Shown piece after piece: positions 39,365 through 48,421 of a stretch of 64,000 nucleotides of DNA. The stretch is from Candidatus Phytoplasma meliae (GTDB lineage Bacteria > Bacillota_I > Bacilli_A > Acholeplasmatales > Acholeplasmataceae): the NCBI RefSeq assembly GCF_016876135.2, contig NZ_JACAOD020000001.1, positions 73,694-137,693 on the forward strand, in the 5' to 3' direction. How positions within the stretch are numbered: position 1 is the first letter of the stretch; every line of letters begins with the position of its first letter. The position numbers and the translations under genes are program-made. Below the pieces are notes generated by a model. It saw only the letters and a program-made list of their open reading frames with translations. It was not told the origin of the DNA and searched no databases.

Positions 39365-40642
39365 ATGTTAGATTTAAATTTTACTGTTGCAAATTTGCCA
39401 TCAATTATCAAAAAGTTACAAAAAAGAAACCAAAACTTTGATTATTTGAAAAAATTACCTTTTTTATCATCTCAAAGGAAATCTTTGCTTTTGCAAATTC
39501 AACAGTTAAGAAGTCAAAAAAATCAATTAGCTAAAACTGTTGCTCAAAAAGCTAAAGAAAATCACAAAGAATTATCACTTTTTTTAGCAAAAAATAATTT
39601 TTTACGCGATAACTTGCAAAAATTAGAAAATCAATTAAAACTTATAGAAGCAGAAATTTTTGATATTTTAAGCAATACTCCCAATATCCCACATGATTCT
39701 TTACCGATAGGAAAAGACGATACAACTAATCAAGAATTATATCGCCAAGGAGTAATTCGTCATTTTGATTTTGACATTAAAGATCATGTTGCTTTAGCTG
39801 AAAAATTAGATATTTTTGATTTCCAAAGAGCCACTAAAATAACAGGTAGTCGTTTTGTTGTTTGCAAAGGGTTAGGAGCTCGTTTAGAACGTTCTCTTAT
39901 TCAATTTATGATGGATGTACACAGTCAAAAAGGATATCAAGAAATTATTCCACCTTATATTGTTAATGAAAAGTCAATGTTTTCAACAGGACAATTGCCA
40001 AAATTCAAAGATGAAGTCTATCAAATATTACATCATAAACATGATTTGTATTTGAATCCAACAGCCGAAGTCCCAACTATTAATTTACATCGTGATGAAA
40101 TTTTTAAAACTTCATCCTTACCACTGAAATATGTATCTTATACAACTGCTTTTCGCCAAGAAGCTGGTTCTGCTGGAAAAGATACTCGTGGTATTTTTCG
40201 ACAACATCAATTTAATAAAGTTGAACTAATTCAATTTTCTCATCCTCAAAATTCCTATCTTTGTTTAGAACAAATGTTAAAAGATGCTGAATCAATTTTG
40301 CAATTACTTCGCCTTCCTTATCGAGTAGTTTTATTATCTACAGGTGATCTCGGTTTTAGTATGGCTAAAACTTATGATTTAGAAGTTTTTTTACCAAGTT
40401 CTAATTGTTATCGTGAAATTGGCTCAATTAGTAATTCCGAAGACTTTCAAGCCCGTCGTGCTAATATTAAATTACACAATGAAGAAATTAATAAAAAGGA
40501 GTATCTTCATATTTTAAATGGATCTGGTTTAGCTATTGGACGAACAATAATTGCTATTTTAGAAAATTACCAAAATAAAAATGGCACTATTCGAGTTCCT
40601 CAAGTTTTAATTCCTTATTTAAAAACTGATATCATTAAATAA
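39365..40642 (+). CDS. serS: Seryl-tRNA synthetase
   Basis: A 425-residue class II synthetase that charges tRNA-Ser and tRNA-Sec-like serine acceptors. The N-terminal long coiled coil (about 30-100) contacts the tRNA variable arm. The core carries TAEVPTINLHRDE, motif 2 FRQEAGSAGKDTRGIFRQHQF and motif 3 NGSGLAIGRTIIAILEN followed by VPQVLIPYL. Length is normal. The ATG at 39365 is preceded by AGAGACA, a weak ribosome-binding site. Confidence 0.96.
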   Translation: MLDLNFTVANLPSIIKKLQKRNQNFDYLKKLPFLSSQRKSLLLQIQQLRSQKNQLAKTVAQKAKENHKELSLFLAKNNFLRDNLQKLENQLKLIEAEIFDILSNTPNIPHDSLPIGKDDTTNQELYRQGVIRHFDFDIKDHVALAEKLDIFDFQRATKITGSRFVVCKGLGARLERSLIQFMMDVHSQKGYQEIIPPYIVNEKSMFSTGQLPKFKDEVYQILHHKHDLYLNPTAEVPTINLHRDEIFKTSSLPLKYVSYTTAFRQEAGSAGKDTRGIFRQHQFNKVELIQFSHPQNSYLCLEQMLKDAESILQLLRLPYRVVLLSTGDLGFSMAKTYDLEVFLPSSNCYREIGSISNSEDFQARRANIKLHNEEINKKEYLHILNGSGLAIGRTIIAILENYQNKNGTIRVPQVLIPYLKTDIIK

Positions 40643-40703
40643 TTTTGATTATTTCAATAATTGTATATCATATTATTAAATCAAATAACAAGGATTATCC
40701 AAT

Positions 40704-41033
40704 ATGGAAATTAAAAATATTTATTTATCTCCTCGAAAAGAACAAACTTTCAATCAACAAATTGCTTGTTATATTAAAAAGCATATCCATCCATCATTTT
40801 GGGGTATTGTTTCACGTTATCCTTGTTATAATTCCGAAACTATCGCCACTTACCCCTGTCTTTTATGTCGCATCAAAGACTCTCCTTTAGGATTATTAGG
40901 AGTTTACTTTGACAACGGACAAAGAGATCCTTCATTTAAAGGTGAAATTAAATATAATTTATCAGATTTAAAAAAAATGTCTAATGGTGCTCAAAACATG
41001 TATATTTTTTGGAAATCTAATTCTCAAACATAA
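40704..41033 (+). CDS. Small protein of unknown function with Cys residues
   Basis: A 109-residue soluble protein. Cysteines at 22, 41, 52 and 55, the last two in YPCLLC, could form a metal site, but the spacing matches no motif I know. It reads as a compact mixed alpha/beta protein, not low complexity, with several Trp and Pro residues. AAGGA lies about 8 nt before the ATG. It lies 61 nt after serS on the same strand. I do not recognise the family. Confidence 0.7.
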   Translation: MEIKNIYLSPRKEQTFNQQIACYIKKHIHPSFWGIVSRYPCYNSETIATYPCLLCRIKDSPLGLLGVYFDNGQRDPSFKGEIKYNLSDLKKMSNGAQNMYIFWKSNSQT

Positions 41034-41137
41034 TTCTTTATCTTATTTTAAATTTTAATTATATTTCCCATCATCCAATAAGTTTAACAATTATAAAATT
41101 TTTTAATACTCAATGGAAATGAGGCATAAATCTTTTT

Positions 41138-42118
41138 ATGACCAATAACACAATAACAAATTATGTACAAAAATTAACACCTAAGGATCAATATCAAGCT
41201 ATTTTATATTATCACTATACTAAACTTCAAGATATTGTTTCTTTTCATAAACAACATTTTCAATATTGTCAAAAATTAGGTCTTTTAGGACGAATTATCC
41301 TTTCTGAAGAAGGGATTAATGGAACTTTATCAGGAATCGTTAAAAACATTCAAACCTACATGAATGATTTAAAAAAGGACTCCCGATTTAGTGATATTGT
41401 TTTTAAGATATCCTCAATTAACGCTCATATTTTTCCTCGACTTTCTGTTAAAGTTAAAAAAGAATTAGTAAATCTTAATTTAAAAGAAGATATAAATATT
41501 TTAAAAAATAGAGGAAAATACCTCAAACCTCAAGCATTTTATCAAGCAATGCAAGAAGAAAATGTTCTTATTTTAGACGCTAGAAATTATTATGAATATG
41601 ATTTAGGTCATTTTCGTAACGCTTATAATCCTAAAATTAAAAATTTTCGCGATTTACCAACTTGGGTTGAACAAAATACCAAATTACTTCAAAACAAAAA
41701 AATTTTGACCTATTGCACTGGTGGTGTACGTTGTGAAAAATTTTCATCTTTCCTTGAAAAAAAAGGTTTTAACGAAGTATATCAACTAGAAGGTGGAATT
41801 ATTTCTTACAGCCAAAACCCTCAAACTCAAGGTGCTTTATGGAATGGACAAATGTATGTCTTTGATCAAAGAATCGCCCTCCCTGTTAATCAAAAAGAAC
41901 ATATTATCGTAGGCAAAGATTATTTTGATCAAACTCCTTGTGAACGTTATATTAACTGTTCTAACCCTCAATGTAATAAACAAATTTTATGTCATGAATC
42001 AAATGAACATAAATATTTAGGAGCTTGTTGTCAAAAATGTCGTTTACATCCTAAAAATAGATATCTTTTAAAACAACAAAATCAATCATTATCAAAAAAT
42101 AAAATGTCTATTTCTTAA
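41138..42118 (+). CDS. trhO: tRNA uridine(34) hydroxylase TrhO (rhodanese family)
   Basis: A 326-residue rhodanese-related protein of the YceA/TrhO family, which with molecular oxygen hydroxylates uridine 34 of certain tRNAs. The N-terminal acylphosphatase-like part has GRIILSEEGINGTLSG. The rhodanese domain has the active-site loop CTGGVRCEKF with catalytic Cys at about 193. The C-terminal Cys-rich zinc-like region (CSNPQCNKQILC...CCQKC) is typical of this family. It starts at ATG with GAGGC about 12 nt upstream. Confidence 0.9.
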   Translation: MTNNTITNYVQKLTPKDQYQAILYYHYTKLQDIVSFHKQHFQYCQKLGLLGRIILSEEGINGTLSGIVKNIQTYMNDLKKDSRFSDIVFKISSINAHIFPRLSVKVKKELVNLNLKEDINILKNRGKYLKPQAFYQAMQEENVLILDARNYYEYDLGHFRNAYNPKIKNFRDLPTWVEQNTKLLQNKKILTYCTGGVRCEKFSSFLEKKGFNEVYQLEGGIISYSQNPQTQGALWNGQMYVFDQRIALPVNQKEHIIVGKDYFDQTPCERYINCSNPQCNKQILCHESNEHKYLGACCQKCRLHPKNRYLLKQQNQSLSKNKMSIS

Positions 42119-42124
42119 TAGATA

Positions 42125-42133
42125 TGTTATAAT
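42125..42133 (+). promoter_or_regulatory. Extended -10 promoter of rplU operon
   Basis: TGTTATAAT (TGn plus perfect TATAAT at 42128-42133) lies 142 nt before the rplU start. It would produce a leader of about 135 nt. No clear -35. Confidence 0.5.
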
Positions 42134-42275
42134 ATTATTTGATTGTTATTTATTTTTTAACTTTGATTCTTGTAATATATCATTGAAATATCATTAAATA
42201 ATAAAATTATTTTACAACAATCATCAACTATTATTTTAATTATTGGGAAATCAAAATTTTTAAGGAGGTATTTAC

Positions 42276-42593
42276 ATGTTTGCAATTATAAAAACTGGTG
42301 GCAAACAATTTCGTGTTTACGAAGGACAAGAAATTTTTGTTGAAAAATTAACAGTACAACCTCAACAAAATTATGAATTTCAAGAAGTTTTGGCTATCGG
42401 CAATAAAGAAGGTAAAGATATAATCTTAGGTCGCCCTTATATTGCTAATGCTAAAGTTCAAGCCGAAGTTATTAAAAACGATCGCGCCAAAAAAATTATT
42501 GTTTTTAAATATAAAAAAAGAAAAAAATATCGCTCTAAACAAGGCCACAGACAGGCTTACACTAAACTTTTAATTACTAAAATAGTTGTTTAA
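42276..42593 (+). CDS. rplU: 50S ribosomal protein L21
   Basis: A 105-residue large-subunit protein. It begins [20 protein letters not shown] and has the basic C-terminal [21 protein letters not shown], all typical of L21. A strong Shine-Dalgarno AAGGAGG (42262-42268) lies 7 nt before the ATG. First gene of rplU-prp-rpmA-obg, the standard Firmicutes arrangement. Confidence 0.97.
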   Translation: MFAIIKTGGKQFRVYEGQEIFVEKLTVQPQQNYEFQEVLAIGNKEGKDIILGRPYIANAKVQAEVIKNDRAKKIIVFKYKKRKKYRSKQGHRQAYTKLLITKIVV

Positions 42594-42597
42594 AGTT

Positions 42598-42945
42598 ATG
42601 ATTCATTATTCTTTTCGCAAAAAAGATAATCATCAAATCATTGCTGTTGAAATTTTAGGACATGCTAACTACGCTCCTAAGGGTTTGGATATTGTATGTG
42701 CTTCCGTTTCAACTGCTATCATTGTTACTCTTAATTCTTTAGAAATTTTAGGTTATCAAAAGGACATTTCTTATGTCTTGCAAGAAAATTTTTTTCATTT
42801 AGATGTTCTTTCGTTTCACAACAAAAACCTTTTACTTTTATTGGATAATTTAGAATATACTTTAGATAATTTAAACACTCAATATCAAAAACATTTCCAA
42901 AAATATCTTAACAGTTCCATTTCCCACAAGAAAAAGGAGATTTAA
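42598..42945 (+). CDS. prp: Ribosomal-processing cysteine protease Prp
   Basis: A 115-residue cysteine protease that trims the N-terminal extension from ribosomal protein L27. The catalytic His lies in GHANYAPKG and the Cys in DIVCAS. The ATG at 42598 is chosen over a TTG at 42586, because the family begins with a short MI-strand; the TTG would overlap the rplU end. The gene sits between rplU and rpmA, as in Bacillus and Staphylococcus (ysxB). The rpmA product next door carries the expected cleavage motif. Confidence 0.92.
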   Translation: MIHYSFRKKDNHQIIAVEILGHANYAPKGLDIVCASVSTAIIVTLNSLEILGYQKDISYVLQENFFHLDVLSFHNKNLLLLLDNLEYTLDNLNTQYQKHFQKYLNSSISHKKKEI

Positions 42946-42949
42946 TTAA

Positions 42950-43231
42950 ATGTTATTACAATTACAAATTCAACTTTTCGCTTCTAAAAAAGGAGCAGGT
43001 TCCACTAGAAATGGACGCGATTCCCATTCGAAAAGACTAGGTGCTAAACTTTCTGATGGACAATATGCCAAAGCAGGTTCAATCATTTATCGTCAAAGAG
43101 GAACCAAAATTCACCCTGGTTTCAATGTTGGCATCGGTGGAGATGATACTTTATTTGCTAAAATTAGTGGCATCATTAAATACGAAAAAAAAAGCGGTAA
43201 CCGTAAAAAAGTTTCTGTTTACATTCAATAA
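42950..43231 (+). CDS. rpmA: 50S ribosomal protein L27 with Prp-cleaved N-terminal extension
   Basis: A 93-residue large-subunit protein near the peptidyl-transferase centre. The mature N-terminus should begin [14 protein letters not shown] after removal of a short leader [11 protein letters not shown]; the LQLFA-like sequence before SKK matches the Prp cleavage site known in Firmicutes. The [17 protein letters not shown] and [17 protein letters not shown] regions are characteristic. AAAGGAG precedes the ATG. Four nt separate it from prp. Confidence 0.96.
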   Translation: MLLQLQIQLFASKKGAGSTRNGRDSHSKRLGAKLSDGQYAKAGSIIYRQRGTKIHPGFNVGIGGDDTLFAKISGIIKYEKKSGNRKKVSVYIQ

Positions 43232-43269
43232 TTTTTTCTAAATTTATTTTACGAAAGAAGGTATTGAAT

Positions 43270-44523
43270 TTGAATTTCGTTGATGAAGCTTTTAATGAAG
43301 TTTTTGGTGGTAATGGTGGTAATGGCATCGTCGCTTTCAGAAGAGAAAAATATGTAGCTTTTGGAGGCCCTGCTGGTGGTAATGGTGGTAATGGAGGCTC
43401 TGTCATCTTTATCGGAGATCAAGGAGAAACCACTTTATTAAAATTAAAATATCAAAAACATCTAAAAGCTGCTAATGGTGTTAATGGGAAAAACAAAAGT
43501 CAAAATGGCGCCAATGCTCCTGATCTTTATATTAAAGTTCCTTTGGGAACCGTTTTTTATACCCTTGATAATTGTTTTTTAGGAGAAATTTTACATCACC
43601 AAGAAACTTTAGTTGTTGCTAAAGGAGGCAAAGGCGGACGCGGAAATAAATCTTTAGCCACTTTCAAAAATAAAGCTCCTGGTTACGCTGAAAAAGGCGA
43701 TTTAGGACAACACTTGAAAATCAAAATAAAGCTTAAAGTTTTAGCTGATATTGGGTTAATAGGTTTTCCAAGTGTTGGTAAATCGTCTTTAATTTCTTTT
43801 ATTTCCAAAGCTCAACCCAAGATAGCATCTTATCCTTTCACCACCCTTTACCCTAATTTAGGAGTAGTTGAAGTAAATGGTTTTAGTTTTATTGTTGCCG
43901 ACTTACCGGGTTTGATCACAAATGCTCACTTAGGTCAAGGAATGGGTATACAATTTTTAAAACATATTGAAAGATGTCGTATATTAATTCATATTTTAAG
44001 CATGGAAAGTTCTGATCCTTATCAGGATTTTAAAAACTTAAACCAAGAACTAAAACATTATAGTCCTCAACTTTTACTCAAAAAACAAATTATTGTAGCT
44101 AATAAAATGGATTTAACCAATGCTCAAGATAAATTTCATCATTTACAAAAAAAACTCCCTGATCATTTAGTTATCCCTCTTTCTTTAGTTTCTTTTCAAA
44201 ATTTAGAAAAATTAAAATATGAAATGAGTTCTTTGCTTCAAAAAACACCTTTTGAAACTAAACCTAATAATCATTTTAAAACTTACACCCTCCCTCCTTC
44301 TCTTAATGATTTTGTTATCACAAAAGAAAGTGAAAAACTTTTTACCATTTCAGGGAAACAAATAGAAATATTTTTTCATCGTACAGACTTTAACAACGAT
44401 GAAGCCGTAAAAAGATTTAATCATTTATTAAAAAAAATGGGAGTTGAAGAAATTTTGAAAAAAAAAGGGGCTCAACCAGGAGATCAAGTCAAAATTTGTA
44501 ATTATTTTTTTGATTTCTTTTAA
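43270..44523 (+). CDS. obg: GTPase Obg
   Basis: A 417-residue ribosome-assembly GTPase. The Gly-rich Obg fold (about 1-155, with GGNGGNGIVAFRREKY and PAGGNGGNGGSVIF) is followed by the G domain with P-loop GFPSVGKSS, DLPGLI and NKMD, then a C-terminal OCT domain (about 345-415). The start is TTG. Two in-frame TTG codons are possible (43264 and 43270); 43270 is preferred because AGAAGG lies 8 nt before it and it gives the short MNFVDEA start. It ends the rplU operon; a terminator follows. Confidence 0.95.
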   Translation: MNFVDEAFNEVFGGNGGNGIVAFRREKYVAFGGPAGGNGGNGGSVIFIGDQGETTLLKLKYQKHLKAANGVNGKNKSQNGANAPDLYIKVPLGTVFYTLDNCFLGEILHHQETLVVAKGGKGGRGNKSLATFKNKAPGYAEKGDLGQHLKIKIKLKVLADIGLIGFPSVGKSSLISFISKAQPKIASYPFTTLYPNLGVVEVNGFSFIVADLPGLITNAHLGQGMGIQFLKHIERCRILIHILSMESSDPYQDFKNLNQELKHYSPQLLLKKQIIVANKMDLTNAQDKFHHLQKKLPDHLVIPLSLVSFQNLEKLKYEMSSLLQKTPFETKPNNHFKTYTLPPSLNDFVITKESEKLFTISGKQIEIFFHRTDFNNDEAVKRFNHLLKKMGVEEILKKKGAQPGDQVKICNYFFDFF

Positions 44524-44557
44524 TTAATGCTATTTTTTAATAATAAAAATTAAATCA

Positions 44558-44588
44558 AGACTCTAAGCATTAATTAGAGTCTATTTTT
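44558..44588 (+). terminator. Terminator of rplU-prp-rpmA-obg operon
   Basis: Arms AGACTCTAA (44558-44566) and TTAGAGTCT (44574-44582), 7-nt loop, followed by ATTTTTG. Confidence 0.85.
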
Positions 44589-44773
44589 GTATTTATTAAA
44601 CTATAATGTTAAAAAAATCACTTACTTGCCAAAAATCAAAAAATAAATATAATACATAACAAGGGCACATAACGCAACACTAAAATAATATAATTAAATA
44701 CTTTTTTAATAACTACTTATTGATTTTTACTATTTTTCGTTTTATTTTTAAAAACAAAAGAGAACATAGGTAT

Positions 44774-45382
44774 ATGAAAAAATCATTAAAAGAAAAATTA
44801 TTAAAATTAATTACTGCATTAATCTTACCATTATTGCAAATTTATTTGATATCTTATTTTAAAATACAACATAATGAACGCATGTATATGTATAAAGAAT
44901 TAGAAGCAAGAATTACAACAACCAAAAAAACTATTGAAGAACAAGAAAATAATCTTTTAAAATTAATTAAACATCATAACCCCTTATTACCAAAAGATAA
45001 AAATGATCTACAACATATATGCTATATGTACGAACAATGCACAAAAAAAAGAGAAAATTTGAAACAAGAAAGAGAGGAATTAGATAAAACCGATCAAAAA
45101 GTTTTAAATAGTCGTAATAAATATTTTTTAGTAACTATCATTGTTCCTTTTATGGTTATTTTTTGTAATTTTTGGATTAATAAATTTAACAATACTTTAG
45201 CTAAAAAAAAAATTTTAGTTATTGTAATGGCTTTAATAATCATTGGATCTATTATCCTTATAGAATTTACCGAAATTAAACGATTGTTGTCTCATCATCC
45301 ACAAGAAAACATAGACATAGGGGATAGCAATGTGGAATTAAAAGAACAAATTGACACCATACAAACAAAATTAAAGCAATAA
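44774..45382 (+). CDS. Membrane protein with central coiled coil, unknown
   Basis: A 202-residue protein with an N-terminal hydrophobic helix (about 10-30), a Glu/Lys-rich coiled coil (about 35-105), two further helices (about 115-135 and 147-165) and a charged C-terminal tail. The frame is open upstream from a TTG at 44720, but the ATG at 44774 is chosen because it follows an AUAGG-like site and gives a basic start MKKSLKEK before the first helix. No family recognised. It is alone between the obg terminator and ribF. Confidence 0.7.
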   Translation: MKKSLKEKLLKLITALILPLLQIYLISYFKIQHNERMYMYKELEARITTTKKTIEEQENNLLKLIKHHNPLLPKDKNDLQHICYMYEQCTKKRENLKQEREELDKTDQKVLNSRNKYFLVTIIVPFMVIFCNFWINKFNNTLAKKKILVIVMALIIIGSIILIEFTEIKRLLSHHPQENIDIGDSNVELKEQIDTIQTKLKQ

Positions 45383-45449
45383 AGAACCATCTTTGATTTT
45401 TATTTAATATCATTAAAACCCTATCGATATACAACATTACAACATTGAT

Positions 45450-46358
45450 TTATCCCTTATATAATAAATTTTTAGTCATAAAAATATCTTTTTTAATTTG
45501 ATCTATTAATTCACTAACATAAGTAAATTGTTTTTCTTTTCTTAAAAAAGCTATAAACTCTATATCTATAATTTGATCATATAATTCTTTTGAAACATCA
45601 TGTATAAAAACTTCTAAAATATTGTATTGGTCTTTTTCAAAAGTAGGACGTTTACCAAGATTAGCTGTTCCTAAATACCTTTCCCCTCCTAAAATCACAA
45701 AAACCGCATAAACCCCTTCATGAGGCAATAAATAATCAAAACAATATAAATTAACAGTGGGGAACCCTAAAATACGACCTCTTTGTTTTCCAGAAATAAC
45801 TTTACCCTTAACCAAATAAGGTCTCCCCAAATAAAAATTAGCTTGATCAACCCTCCCTTTATTTAAAAGATTTTTAATATAAGTAGTAGATAATTTATAT
45901 TGATGATCATTTATTTTAAAATAATCATCAATCAAGCAAACTTCAAATTCTTTTATTAAATCTCGATAACTTCCTTTTCTTTGATAACCAAAACGGGCTT
46001 CTTTAGTAATAACAATTCTTCGAACATTGTTTTGTTTTAAAACTTTAATAAAATTATCTTTAGTTAAAGTTGCTAAAGTTCGATTCCAATTCCATAAAAA
46101 AAGATAATTAATTCCCAAAAGACGATAAAAATCTATTTTTTGTGCCAAAGAAGTTAAAAATAATTCTTTTTTTTGCTGAAAAAAAGACTTTGAATTAGGG
46201 ATGAAATTAATTAAAGCACTTTTGGTATCCACAAAAGAAATTATTTTATTTAAAATTTGTTGATGGCCTAAATGAAGTCCATCAAAATCACCAAAAGCTA
46301 AAGTTAAAGGTTCGCACCCTTTTAAACTAGAAAATAATGAAAAATCAATAATTTTCAT
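45450..46358 (-). CDS. ribF: Bifunctional riboflavin kinase / FAD synthetase
   Basis: A 302-residue enzyme that phosphorylates riboflavin to FMN and adenylates FMN to FAD. The N-terminal nucleotidyl transferase has GDFDGLHLGHQQIL (about 22-35). The C-terminal kinase has LVKGKVISGKQRGRILGFPT and the RPTF motif in GKRPTF. No riboflavin-synthesis genes are in the window, so the vitamin is probably imported. It would feed FAD to the NADH oxidase (inference). Divergent from uvrC with a 208-nt gap. Confidence 0.94.
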   Translation of the reverse strand: MKIIDFSLFSSLKGCEPLTLAFGDFDGLHLGHQQILNKIISFVDTKSALINFIPNSKSFFQQKKELFLTSLAQKIDFYRLLGINYLFLWNWNRTLATLTKDNFIKVLKQNNVRRIVITKEARFGYQRKGSYRDLIKEFEVCLIDDYFKINDHQYKLSTTYIKNLLNKGRVDQANFYLGRPYLVKGKVISGKQRGRILGFPTVNLYCFDYLLPHEGVYAVFVILGGERYLGTANLGKRPTFEKDQYNILEVFIHDVSKELYDQIIDIEFIAFLRKEKQFTYVSELIDQIKKDIFMTKNLLYKG

Positions 46359-46480
46359 ATTATGGTTATATTTTCTAAAAATTTAACATTTATTCTTTGT
46401 ATATTCAAGTTTTATACCCCTTTGTAATTATTGCATTTTTATTGTTTTTAAAAAGATAAATTCTTACATTGTAAATCATT

Positions 46481-46509
46481 TTCAAAAATAATTTCAATTT
46501 TGATATAAT
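46481..46509 (+). promoter_or_regulatory. Probable promoter of uvrC
   Basis: TTCAAA (46481-46486), 17-nt spacer, TATAAT (46504-46509), 58 nt before the start codon. Confidence 0.5.
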
Positions 46510-46566
46510 AATAGTAAAGTTTATTTATAAAATAATTTATTAAAAAATGGAGATGGTTTTTAAGAA

Positions 46567-48360
46567 ATGTCGTTTCTTTTAGAAAAAATTAAAAATTTAC
46601 CTTCTCATTCTGGTTGTTATCTTTTTAAAAATAAAAATAATACTATTATTTACATCGGCAAAGCTAAAAACTTAAAAAAACGAGTGCGAAGTTATTTCAC
46701 CAAAAGACATAACAAAAAAACCACTTTACTTATTCAAGAAACTAAAGATTTTTTATATATTATTACCAATAACGAACAAGAAGCTCTAATTTTAGAATCT
46801 AATTTAATCAAAAAACATACTCCTAAATATAATTTCAAACTTTTAGATGATAAAAATTATCCCTATATTGAAATTACTAAGGAAAAACACCCTGAATTAA
46901 AAATTACACATTTTAAAAAAATCCCTCAAGGAAAAATCCTTTTTGGACCTTATCCTAATCTTAAAAGCGTCAAAACTACCTTAAATTTGTTACATCTTTT
47001 GTATCCTTTAAGAAGGTGTTCAGTTAATTCCAAAAAACCTTGTCTTTATTTTCATATCAACCAATGTTTAGGGTCTTGCACAGGGGAAACAATTGATTAT
47101 CAACCCAACATTAATGCTATTATTAATTTTTTAAAAGGGGATACCAAAAATATTTTAAATAAATTAAATAAATTAATGCACAAAGCTAGCGAAAAAACGC
47201 TTTATGAGAAAGCCAAAGAATATCAAGATACTATTGCACACATTCAAACCACCACTAAAAAACAAATTATCAACAACCAAAAAATAATAAATTGTGATGT
47301 TTTAGCATATGCGTTCAATCAAGATCAAATTGCTATTCAAATTTTAAAAATACAACAAGGAGATATTGTAGATTCTTATCATAGTGTTTTTTCTTATATC
47401 GGTTATCCTCAAGAAAATATTAACACTTATCTTCATTTTTATTATCAAAACAAACTTAAGCCTGAATTGATTATTACAGGAATAAACGATTTTACAAATA
47501 AAGATCTAATACAAAATAAAGAAACACAAGAATCCATTTATTCCCCCCCCAAATTATTAGCAAATATATTAAAAACTAAAATTGTAATTGCACAAAGAGG
47601 AAATAAAAAAAAATTATATTTATTAGCTTTAAAAAATGCTCAAAATGATTTGGAACAGAATAACTTTGTTTATCAAATAAAAAACGAAAAGCAACAACAA
47701 GCTTTAAATGAATTATCACTTATTTTTAATAAAGATATCCAAAGAATTGATGTTTTTGATAATTCACAATTGTTTGGTCAAGCTTTTGTTTCAGGGAGGA
47801 TTGTTTTTTCTAATTTTCATTTTGAAAAAAAACTTTATCGTACTTTTCATATTCAAAATAATCTCCCTAATGAATATAACGTTTTTGAAGAAATTTTAAC
47901 TAGATGTTATGGGAAAAAGGAAAAAAGGGATAACGAAAAACCTGATTTAATTTTAGTTGATGGCGGATTTCTACAATTAAAAAAAAGTTTCGAAACTTTA
48001 AACCAACTTGATATCAAAATTCCCTTAGGAAGTTTGCAAAAAAACAAAAAACATCAATTAGAAAATCTTATAACAATGCATAATAAAATTGGTTTGTCGC
48101 AAAATCCACCATTATTTCAATTTTTACAGAAATTAAGTAAAGAAGTACATCGTTTTACTATTAAGTTCCATCATAAAACCAAACATAAACTCGACTATTG
48201 TACAAATTTATCAAAAATCCCAGGAATTGGTTTAAAGCGCCAAAAAATAATATTAAATCATTTTTCAAGTTTAGATGATATCAAACAAGCTTCTTGGGAA
48301 GAATTTCAAAAATTAGGAATTGCTAAAAAAATATTTCACGCTATTAAAAAACATTTATAA
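46567..48360 (+). CDS. uvrC: Excinuclease ABC subunit C
   Basis: A 597-residue endonuclease that makes both incisions in nucleotide-excision repair. The N-terminal GIY-YIG nuclease (about 10-95) has SGCYLFK and TIIYIGKAKNLKKRV. A UVR motif lies near 205, the RNase-H-like second nuclease has FDNSQLFGQAFVSG near 397, and the C-terminal helix-hairpin-helix includes LSKIPGIGLKRQ. Length matches UvrC. ATG has GGAGATGG upstream. uvrB follows after 61 nt. Confidence 0.96.
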   Translation: MSFLLEKIKNLPSHSGCYLFKNKNNTIIYIGKAKNLKKRVRSYFTKRHNKKTTLLIQETKDFLYIITNNEQEALILESNLIKKHTPKYNFKLLDDKNYPYIEITKEKHPELKITHFKKIPQGKILFGPYPNLKSVKTTLNLLHLLYPLRRCSVNSKKPCLYFHINQCLGSCTGETIDYQPNINAIINFLKGDTKNILNKLNKLMHKASEKTLYEKAKEYQDTIAHIQTTTKKQIINNQKIINCDVLAYAFNQDQIAIQILKIQQGDIVDSYHSVFSYIGYPQENINTYLHFYYQNKLKPELIITGINDFTNKDLIQNKETQESIYSPPKLLANILKTKIVIAQRGNKKKLYLLALKNAQNDLEQNNFVYQIKNEKQQQALNELSLIFNKDIQRIDVFDNSQLFGQAFVSGRIVFSNFHFEKKLYRTFHIQNNLPNEYNVFEEILTRCYGKKEKRDNEKPDLILVDGGFLQLKKSFETLNQLDIKIPLGSLQKNKKHQLENLITMHNKIGLSQNPPLFQFLQKLSKEVHRFTIKFHHKTKHKLDYCTNLSKIPGIGLKRQKIILNHFSSLDDIKQASWEEFQKLGIAKKIFHAIKKHL

Positions 48361-48421
48361 ATAAATTTTAATATTCAAATAAACGGCAGCAAAATAAAAA
48401 AACAAGAAGGGGGTTATGCGC

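Noticed and set aside
40645..40890. 81-codon frame overlapping the 109-residue gene
   Set aside because: It overlaps in another frame, lacks a ribosome-binding site, and has low-complexity composition; the 40704 frame is better supported.
42134..42275. Structured L21 leader RNA
   Set aside because: The leader is AT-rich with no convincing stem; only the promoter and ribosome-binding site can be supported.
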